Made by a program: the position numbers and the translations under genes
The notes under the pieces: model-generated
The model's input: the letters and a program-made list of their open reading frames with translations, nothing else
The model's database searches: none
What the model was told of the DNA's origin: nothing
Source: JBDSLU01 sp039916225
Lineage (GTDB): Bacteria; Acidobacteriota; Vicinamibacteria; Vicinamibacterales; Vicinamibacteraceae
Direction: 5' to 3'
Length of the DNA stretch: 11,149 bases
Assembly (NCBI GenBank): GCA_039916225.1
Contig: JBDSLU010000257.1
Coordinates: 1 to 11,149, forward strand
Shown: one piece after another, positions 6,594 through 11,149 of the stretch
How the letters are laid out: each line of letters begins with the position of its first letter
Numbering within the stretch: the first letter of the stretch is position 1

Positions 6594-7081
6594 CTCGCGC
6601 CTTCCGTCGTTCGTTGCTCGTCTCGCTCTGCCTGGCCATGTCCGCTGCGGCCGGCTGCGGCTTCTTCGGGCGTCAACCCAGCCCGGAGGAGGAGCGTCAG
6701 ACTCAGGAGGACGATCGCAAGTGCCAGACCGGCAAGGTGGACCTCGAGGTGGCCGAAGTCGGCGGTGGTGGCGGCAGCGAGGCGCGGCCGGGCCGTCGCG
6801 TCGCGGTGCACTACACCGGCTGGCTGTTCCACCCCGACAAGCCGGGGCACCACGGCCGTCAGTTCGACAGCTCGCGCGAGCGCGGCGAGCCGATCGAGTT
6901 CACGATCGGCCAGCGCGAAGTCATTCCCGGCTGGGAGCAGGGCATCAGCGGCATGAAGGTCGGCGCCAAGCGGACGCTGGTGATTCCGCCGAACCTGGCC
7001 TACGGCCGGGCGGGGATGCCGCCCAGCATTCCGGCGAACGCGACCCTCGTATTCGACGTGGAGCTGACGGCGGTCAAGTAG
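6590..7081 (+). CDS. FKBP-type peptidyl-prolyl cis-trans isomerase lipoprotein
   Basis: A 163-residue protein. Residues 1-23 form a lipoprotein signal: basic MTRAFRR, a hydrophobic core, then AAAGC with Cys23 as the likely lipidated residue. A charged linker (PSPEEERQTQEDDRK) leads to a complete FKBP domain at about 48-163. Binding-pocket residues are visible: Tyr75 in VHYTGWLF, Phe92/Asp93 in FDSS, Phe104, Val111-Ile112 and Trp115 in EVIPGWEQGISGMKVG, Tyr138 in LAYGRAG and Phe155 in LVFDVEL. It would catalyse proline isomerisation in the periplasm, attached to a membrane, probably as a folding factor. ATG 6590 is chosen for the signal peptide and the ATGA overlap with the aminotransferase; the frame is open further upstream, but only as out-of-frame aminotransferase sequence. 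Pairing with an aminotransferase is unusual and may reflect only shared transcription. Confidence 0.94.
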   Translation: MTRAFRRSLLVSLCLAMSAAAGCGFFGRQPSPEEERQTQEDDRKCQTGKVDLEVAEVGGGGGSEARPGRRVAVHYTGWLFHPDKPGHHGRQFDSSRERGEPIEFTIGQREVIPGWEQGISGMKVGAKRTLVIPPNLAYGRAGMPPSIPANATLVFDVELTAVK

Positions 7082-7128
7082 CGACCGCCGAACGCCCAGG
7101 GGCGAACCGCCAACGTGGAGTTAACCCG

Positions 7129-8121
7129 CTACGCCGGAAACAGCCGGTTGAAGGTGCCGCCGAAGATGGCGGCGCGGAAGCCGTCCTCGGTGCCGAGCTG
7201 CTCGAGGATGGCGCGCTGCGTGTCGTAGATCGGCGCCTGCCAGCCGCGCGGAAAGAACGACGAGTCGGTCCCGAACATCAGCCGGTCCGGACCGAGTACC
7301 GCCATCGAGGTCCGGAAGACGTCGGCCAGCGTCAGCCCCGGCTGATACCGGATCCACCCGTTGGTGCTCGACGTGTCGAGGACCACGTTCGGGCAGGCCT
7401 CGGCGAGCATCAGCGCCTCGCGGAAGAAGCCGGCGCCGAAGTGCGGGACGATGATCGGCAGGCTCGGGTAATCGACGGCGAACCGCTGCACGTCGAGCGG
7501 CTGTCCGTAGCGCAGCTCGAAGCGGCTGTGCAGCCCGAGCTTGCGCCGCACGCCCACCGACAGGACGCCGCAGTGCACGAACAGCACGGCGCCGGGTGTG
7601 GCCGCCACGGTGCCGACCACCTCGGCCACCTTGGGATCGGCCAGCGAGTAGCGGTGCATCGCCGGAAACAGGCAGACCACCCGGAGCCCGGGCGCGCCGA
7701 GCGCGGCGCGGACGCGCGGCAGGCCATCGGGTGCGACCGGGTTGACCATGAACCCGCCGACGATCCGGCTCGGATGCCGGGCGATGGCGTTTGCGACCGA
7801 ACCTTCGTCGCCCGGCATGCTGGCGATCAGCATCGCGCGGCCGATGCCGTACCGATCCAGTTCGGCGATCCAGCGATCGGCGAGCACCTCGGGCGATCCC
7901 GGATCGTCCCAGCCGAGGCGTGCACACAGAGCCGACGCGCTGTGGCCGCTGCCCGTGGCGCCGGGCATCTGCGCGCCGAGCAGTTCGAAGAAGCGGCTGG
8001 AGAAGAAATGGCAGTGGCCGTCGTTGAACGTCGGCAGCTGGGGCCGGCCCCCGGCCAAGATGTCGGCGAGCGACATCTCCCCGGTCAGGGTGATGTCGTT
8101 GTCGTGCGGTTCAGACGCCAC
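7129..8121 (-). CDS. Amidohydrolase family protein (amidohydrolase_2, TIM-barrel)
   Basis: A 330-residue metal-dependent hydrolase of the amidohydrolase_2 type (the ACMSD/hydroxybenzoate-decarboxylase-like group). Metal ligands are visible: His36 and His38 in DGHCHFF, His183 in FVHCG, His227 in IVPHFGAGFF, and Asp286 in FGTDSSFFPRGW. The barrel order and length fit the family, and the substrate (hydrolysis or decarboxylation of a cyclic or aromatic acid) is not determinable. It starts at GTG 8121, which has a TGGAG Shine-Dalgarno site at 8134-8130 with 8 nt spacing. That region is within the end of the MATE gene, which it overlaps by 11 nt, so translation is probably coupled to the transporter. 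It ends 47 nt from the convergent FKBP gene; I see no strong terminator hairpin in that gap. Confidence 0.92.
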   Translation of the reverse strand: MASEPHDNDITLTGEMSLADILAGGRPQLPTFNDGHCHFFSSRFFELLGAQMPGATGSGHSASALCARLGWDDPGSPEVLADRWIAELDRYGIGRAMLIASMPGDEGSVANAIARHPSRIVGGFMVNPVAPDGLPRVRAALGAPGLRVVCLFPAMHRYSLADPKVAEVVGTVAATPGAVLFVHCGVLSVGVRRKLGLHSRFELRYGQPLDVQRFAVDYPSLPIIVPHFGAGFFREALMLAEACPNVVLDTSSTNGWIRYQPGLTLADVFRTSMAVLGPDRLMFGTDSSFFPRGWQAPIYDTQRAILEQLGTEDGFRAAIFGGTFNRLFPA

Positions 8122-9496
8122 AGTGCAGTCTCCAGTCCCGGGCGGCGCGCGCCCACGTCCACGTCAACGCGGTGCCGACGACGATCAAGCTCGTCGACAG
8201 GCCCACCCAGATGCCAACGACGCCCCAGCCGGCGACGAACGCCAGGGCCCACCCAATCGGCAACCCCAGTCCCCAATAGGCGACGAGATTCCAGATCATC
8301 GGCCGACGTGTCTCACCGAGTCCACGCAGGGCGCCGGTCGCGACGACCTGCACGCCGTCGAACACAGCGAAGACCGCGCCGACGCCGAGCAGCCACGTCC
8401 CCGTCCGCACGACGTCGGGATCGCGCGTGAACAGGCCGATGAGGAGCCGGGGCAGGGTCACGAAGGCGAGCGCGGTGGTGGTCATCGCCGCGGTGCCGAG
8501 CAGGATCGCCGCCCAGCCGGCGTGCTCAGCGCCCGGTCCGTCACGACGGCCGACGGCGTGCCCGACGCGGACCGCGGCGGCCGAGGCGATGCCGAGCGGC
8601 ACCATGAAGGCGAGGCCGGCCAACTCCAGCGACACCTGGTGCGCCGCGATCGCCGCCGGTCGCTGGCTTGCCGCCATCGACGACGCGACGGCGAAACCGC
8701 CCACCTCGAACACCATCTGCAGCATCGCCGGCACGCCGAGGCGCAGCAGCGTCGCGAGATCGGCGGCGGCGGGCCACTTGGGCACCCGCCACACCGGCGT
8801 TCCCGTGTGGTGCCGGAGGTCGTGCCAGAAGATGGCCGCGACGGGCACGATGGCCATGATCACGCGGGCCACGAAGGTGGCCCAGGCGGCACCGTCGGTG
8901 CCGAGCGCCGGCAGGCCCAGACGACCGTAGATCAGCGCCCAGTTGGCGATCGCGTTGACGATGTTGGCGGCGATGAGCGCCACCATCACCGGTCGCACCA
9001 GGCCGATCGCCTGCAGGTAGCGCCGCGACGCCGCGTAGACGAACAACGGCAGCAGCGACAGCCACAGCACGTCGAGGTTGCCATGGACGATGGCGATGAT
9101 CCCGGGGTTGAAGCCGAAGTGCGGCAGCAAGGCGCGCTGAAGCCAGAGCAGGCCGGCCAGGGGCGGGGTCGCGCCGAGTCCGAGCCACAGCCCCTGCCAC
9201 CACCATCGCCGGCAGGCCTCGTGGTCGCCGGCACCGTGGGCCTGCGACACCACGGTGTCGAGCCCGAGCAGCACGCCCATGCCGCAGGCGGCGAGGGCGA
9301 AGAAGAGGATGCCCGCCAGGCCGACGCCGCCGATCGCTTCCGGGCCGAGCGGCCCGACCATCAGCGTGTCGACGATGCCCATGGCCATCCAGCCGATCTC
9401 GGCGAGGATGACCGGCCACGCCAGGCGGCCGAGCGGACGGAACTCCTGTCGCCACGACGTGGCCGCGCGCGGAGTCGTCGGCACGGCCGTGGACAT
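8111..9496 (-). CDS. MATE family multidrug/metabolite efflux transporter
   Basis: A 461-residue integral inner-membrane protein of normal family length with about 12 hydrophobic helices in two homologous halves. Family marks include RLAWPVILAEIGWMAMGIVD at 24-43 (helix 1 with the conserved Pro and Asp), the helix 2 region ending in LLGLDTVVSQAHGAGD, and in the second half RLGVPAMLQMVFEVGGFAV, AAHQVSLELAGLAFMVPLGIASAAAVRVGHAVGRRD and GVQVVATGALRGLGETRRPM. It should export cationic or aromatic compounds by Na+ or H+ antiport; the substrate is unknown. ATG 9496 is preceded by TATGAT 6 nt away and no Shine-Dalgarno site, suggesting a leaderless start. It is followed in the same direction, with 11 nt overlap, by the amidohydrolase. 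Confidence 0.95.
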   Translation of the reverse strand: MSTAVPTTPRAATSWRQEFRPLGRLAWPVILAEIGWMAMGIVDTLMVGPLGPEAIGGVGLAGILFFALAACGMGVLLGLDTVVSQAHGAGDHEACRRWWWQGLWLGLGATPPLAGLLWLQRALLPHFGFNPGIIAIVHGNLDVLWLSLLPLFVYAASRRYLQAIGLVRPVMVALIAANIVNAIANWALIYGRLGLPALGTDGAAWATFVARVIMAIVPVAAIFWHDLRHHTGTPVWRVPKWPAAADLATLLRLGVPAMLQMVFEVGGFAVASSMAASQRPAAIAAHQVSLELAGLAFMVPLGIASAAAVRVGHAVGRRDGPGAEHAGWAAILLGTAAMTTTALAFVTLPRLLIGLFTRDPDVVRTGTWLLGVGAVFAVFDGVQVVATGALRGLGETRRPMIWNLVAYWGLGLPIGWALAFVAGWGVVGIWVGLSTSLIVVGTALTWTWARAARDWRLHCGV

Positions 9497-9502
9497 CCGA
9501 CG

Positions 9503-9508
9503 ATCATA
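9503..9508 (-). promoter_or_regulatory. Putative -10 box (TATGAT) for MATE gene
   Basis: On the minus strand TATGAT matches five of six consensus positions and ends 6 nt before ATG 9496. No -35 hexamer is evident upstream. It lies in the 66-nt gap after the DUF2752 gene, so the MATE-amidohydrolase pair may have its own leaderless transcript. Confidence 0.45.
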
Positions 9509-9562
9509 CCGTGAGGCCAGATGGTCGGCCCCGACGGCGCGGGCGCGCGGCGCGGCCAGCGC

Positions 9563-9979
9563 TCACCGGCCGGTGGCGATCAGCCAGAGCCAGTTGATCG
9601 CGACGACGGCCACGGTGACGATGCGCAGCCGGTCGGCGCCGACGGCCGAGACCGTTGGCCTGAAACGCGGGAGCCGCAGGGCCAGGACGGCGGCGGCGTA
9701 GAGCAGGTAGAGCAGACCGATCCCGGCGGCCACGGCGACCAGCGGGTTCATGAACAGCGCGCGATCGACGTCGCCGCGGCTGAGCGCGATGATGGCGCGC
9801 GTCACGCCGCAGGTCGGGCAGGGCAGCCCGGTCATCGTCTTGAAGGCGCAGCGGGGAAGTTGGATGCCCGGCGTGACCAGGGCCACGCCGAGCAGGCAGA
9901 GAGAGGCGCCACCGACCAGCAGCCAGAGGGCTTCGTGGTCGACTTCGAGCGGTCGAAGCGGGCGCCAGGTGAGGGTCAC
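9563..9979 (-). CDS. DUF2752 domain membrane protein
   Basis: A 138-residue small membrane protein. The family hallmark is clear: GIQLPRCAFKTMTGLPCPTCGVTRA at about 38-62 (in two parts), with Cys44, Cys54 and Cys57 and the CPTCGxTR signature, then Asn78-Pro79 before the next helix. Hydrophobic helices lie at about 18-36, 77-101 and 118-135. The function of DUF2752 is unknown; the Cys pair could bind metal or form a disulfide. It starts at GTG 9979, only 9 nt after the stop of the YIP1 gene on the same strand, so it is very likely in the same transcript. GGAG ends one base before the GTG, too close to be a normal Shine-Dalgarno site, so re-initiation after the YIP1 stop is more likely. Confidence 0.88.
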   Translation of the reverse strand: MTLTWRPLRPLEVDHEALWLLVGGASLCLLGVALVTPGIQLPRCAFKTMTGLPCPTCGVTRAIIALSRGDVDRALFMNPLVAVAAGIGLLYLLYAAAVLALRLPRFRPTVSAVGADRLRIVTVAVVAINWLWLIATGR

Positions 9980-9988
9980 GCTCCGACG

Positions 9989-10681
9989 CTACTGCGACAT
10001 CGTCGCGGCCGAGCCCATGACCATGGCCATGATCGCGCCCCACAGAAGGAACATCACCACGCAGCAGAGGAGCAGCGGCGCGAAGATGGCGATGGCCGAC
10101 TTGACGACGGTCGTCTCCTGCATCTCGGCGAGGCCGAAGATCTCGCAGATCAAGGCCCAGATGCCGGCGATGGCACCGCCGCAGAACGGGATCATGCCGA
10201 TCGGCAGGGCACTGCCGTGGCCGTAAGCGAAGACCCGCACCGTCGCTTCGTAGCCGTGCTTGGCCCCGCCGAGCAGCGACAGCACCAGGTGCACGATGCC
10301 GGTGTAGATGAAGAAGAAGATGAAGATGCCGACGACCATCATCAGCAGGATGCCGATGACGCCGAGGCCGCCCAGCATCGCCGCCGGACCGGCATCGCCG
10401 CTGCCCATCATCGAGCCGCCGATACCAATCAGCTGGAACAGGAACGACACGATCAGGAAGGGCGCGGCGCCGATGGCGTAGTAGGTGATGGGCGCCCCGA
10501 GGCCGCCGGTCCGGCGGACGTTGCGGAAGCCGCCCTGGGGGTCGAGCAGGATGGTCTTTGCCGTGTCCAGCCAGCGCTGGAAGAACGAACCCGGCTGCTC
10601 CCAGGCCGGGCCGGTGCGGGCACCGGACGACGGCGGCATGGGCGGCGTGGGAAACGATCCGGGTGTTCCGAAGTCGGTCAT
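9989..10681 (-). CDS. YIP1 family membrane protein
   Basis: A 230-residue protein: a Pro/Gly-rich cytoplasmic N tail (1-30), the Yip1-type amphipathic entry block (WLDTAKTILLDPQGGFRNV at 37-55, then PITYYAIG), and about five hydrophobic helices at roughly 66-88, 103-121, 122-138, 158-185 and 196-222. Bacterial YIP1 proteins are of unknown role. ATG 10681 is chosen over the longer frame to 10792 because a perfect AGGAGG (10692-10687) sits 5 nt before it and the upstream stretch reads as low-complexity non-coding sequence. A promoter candidate lies at 10792-10764. DUF2752 follows after 9 nt. Confidence 0.88.
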   Translation of the reverse strand: MTDFGTPGSFPTPPMPPSSGARTGPAWEQPGSFFQRWLDTAKTILLDPQGGFRNVRRTGGLGAPITYYAIGAAPFLIVSFLFQLIGIGGSMMGSGDAGPAAMLGGLGVIGILLMMVVGIFIFFFIYTGIVHLVLSLLGGAKHGYEATVRVFAYGHGSALPIGMIPFCGGAIAGIWALICEIFGLAEMQETTVVKSAIAIFAPLLLCCVVMFLLWGAIMAMVMGSAATMSQ

Positions 10682-10686
10682 TGCGG

Positions 10687-10692
10687 CCTCCT
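10687..10692 (-). promoter_or_regulatory. Strong Shine-Dalgarno site of the YIP1 gene
   Basis: AGGAGG on the minus strand, 5 nt before ATG 10681. It decides the start against the longer open frame that reaches 10792. It is the only full consensus ribosome-binding site noted in the window. Confidence 0.85.
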
Positions 10693-10763
10693 GCGCGGCG
10701 GGCCCGAGGGCCGAACCACGCCGATTCGACAAGGGTCGCGCGGAAGAGCTCCAGCGCGCGGCT

Positions 10764-10792
10764 GTTATCGCACAGGTTGGAAGGGACCGCAA
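10764..10792 (-). promoter_or_regulatory. Putative sigma-70 promoter for YIP1-DUF2752
   Basis: On the minus strand TTGCGG (10792-10787) and GATAAC (10769-10764) are separated by 17 nt. Each matches part of the -35 or -10 consensus. A start near 10757 would give a 5' leader of about 75 nt carrying the AGGAGG site. It overlaps the candidate promoter of the divergent hydrolase gene. Confidence 0.4.
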
Positions 10793-10804
10793 CGATAGGA
10801 TAAA
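10777..10804 (+). promoter_or_regulatory. Putative promoter for alpha/beta hydrolase
   Basis: TTGGAA (10777-10782) and GATAAA (10799-10804) are 16 nt apart; the overlapping TAGGAT (10796-10801) fits TANNNT. ATG 10811 follows GATAAA by 6 nt, so the transcript would be leaderless or nearly so. The -35 lies within the spacer of the opposite promoter, so the two probably compete. Confidence 0.4.
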
Positions 10805-10810
10805 GCGCGG

Positions 10811-11149
10811 ATGTCACCTGAGCCCGGATCGGCGAGCCTGCTGGCGCACACTTTCGTCGGTGCGAACGACGCGGGGACGGCGCAACGCACCCTCGTGCTG
10901 CTGCATGGCATCTACGGCCGCGGCCGGAACTGGGCGGCCATCGCCCGCGGCCTGGCCGCGCGCCGCCCGGAATGGGCGGCGGCGCTGGTCGATCTGCGGT
11001 TGCATGGATCGTCGCCGTCCTTCACGCCGCCGCACACCGTCGCCGCCTGCGCCGCCGACGTGCGCGCGTTGATCGCCCAGGCCGACTGGCCGGCCCCGGC
11101 GGACGCGGTCGTCGGCCACTCGTTCGGCGGCAAGGTCGCGCTGTCGCTG
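10811..11149 (+). CDS. Alpha/beta hydrolase (3'-truncated by window end)
   Basis: The frame from ATG 10811 stays open to the last base (113 codons). Seen so far: strand 3 and the oxyanion-hole motif LVLLHGIYGRGRNW at 28-41, VDLRLHGSSP at 60-69 (strand 4 and loop), and the nucleophile elbow VVGHSFGGKVAL at 100-111, with Ser104 as the expected catalytic serine. The Asp and His of the triad lie beyond the window. This pattern fits the esterase/lipase-type alpha/beta hydrolases near the YbfF/BioH-like group; the substrate is unknown. It diverges from the YIP1 gene across a 129-nt gap with overlapping promoter candidates. No Shine-Dalgarno site is seen before the ATG. Confidence 0.88.
   Translation, partial: MSPEPGSASLLAHTFVGANDAGTAQRTLVLLHGIYGRGRNWAAIARGLAARRPEWAAALVDLRLHGSSPSFTPPHTVAACAADVRALIAQADWPAPADAVVGHSFGGKVALSL

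Noticed and set aside
7082..7128. Terminator between the convergent FKBP and amidohydrolase genes
   Set aside because: Only a 4-bp stem (GCCC/GGGC) is visible, without a T run on either strand.
6148..8430. A 760-codon plus-strand open frame crossing the aminotransferase, FKBP and amidohydrolase
   Set aside because: It is out of frame with the first two and antisense to the third, and reads as Arg/Pro/Ala-rich sequence without any motif.
7742..9514. A 590-codon plus-strand open frame antisense to the MATE gene
   Set aside because: Low-complexity Arg/His/Gln-rich translation and complete overlap with a clear 12-helix transporter on the other strand.
10682..10792. N-terminal extension of the YIP1 protein upstream of ATG 10681
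   Set aside because: A perfect AGGAGG sits 5 nt before ATG 10681, and the extension has no family resemblance and would contain the promoter candidate.
1..11149. Mobile element, CRISPR array, tRNA or rRNA gene, defence island
   Set aside because: No transposase or integrase, no spaced direct-repeat array, no recognisable tRNA or rRNA sequence, and no defence-type domain was found on either strand.

Overview
The window is a high-GC, gene-dense chromosomal segment from a bacterium. The protein set (DUF349 protein, biosynthetic arginine decarboxylase, small bactofilin, YIP1 and DUF2752 membrane proteins, MATE pump, amidohydrolase_2, FKBP lipoprotein) and the look of several proteins suggest an Acidobacteriota member, perhaps Vicinamibacteria. 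That placement is inference; no rRNA or other marker gene is present. I see no tRNA, rRNA, insertion sequence, phage gene, CRISPR array or defence cassette. This looks like an ordinary housekeeping and accessory region rather than an island.

Layout. At the left edge lies the 3' part of a plus-strand DUF349-repeat gene (1-1692). It converges, with a 14-nt gap, on a minus-strand block: a SAM-dependent methyltransferase (1707-2270, with coding-like sequence continuing to about 2510), speA arginine decarboxylase (2476-4428), a 151-nt gap holding three copies of a 14-bp tandem repeat (4527-4568), a bactofilin (4580-4981) and a small membrane protein (5015-5488). A plus-strand pair follows: a PLP-dependent aminotransferase (5487-6593) coupled through an ATGA overlap to an FKBP-type prolyl isomerase lipoprotein (6590-7081). 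It converges on a second minus-strand block: YIP1 protein (10681-9989), DUF2752 protein (9979-9563), MATE transporter (9496-8111) and amidohydrolase (8121-7129). The last two overlap by 11 nt. At the right edge an alpha/beta hydrolase (10811 onward) diverges from the YIP1 gene and runs off the window.

How the genes work together. speA makes agmatine from arginine for polyamine synthesis; no speB-type partner is next to it. Bactofilin and the small membrane protein may act together at the envelope. The aminotransferase/FKBP and MATE/amidohydrolase pairs are probably co-transcribed, but I cannot link the members biochemically.

The most interesting signals are regulatory or structural. (1) The methyltransferase frame continues about 80 codons upstream of its first ATG, into the end of speA, with no ATG, GTG or TTG start. 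(2) Four genes have a TANNNT-like -10 box 6-9 nt before the start codon and no Shine-Dalgarno site, the signature of leaderless mRNAs. (3) A perfect 19-bp palindrome sits just upstream of the aminotransferase, whose ATG overlaps the ATG of the divergent membrane gene. (4) A 14-bp triple tandem repeat lies ahead of speA. I found no convincing new multi-gene system.
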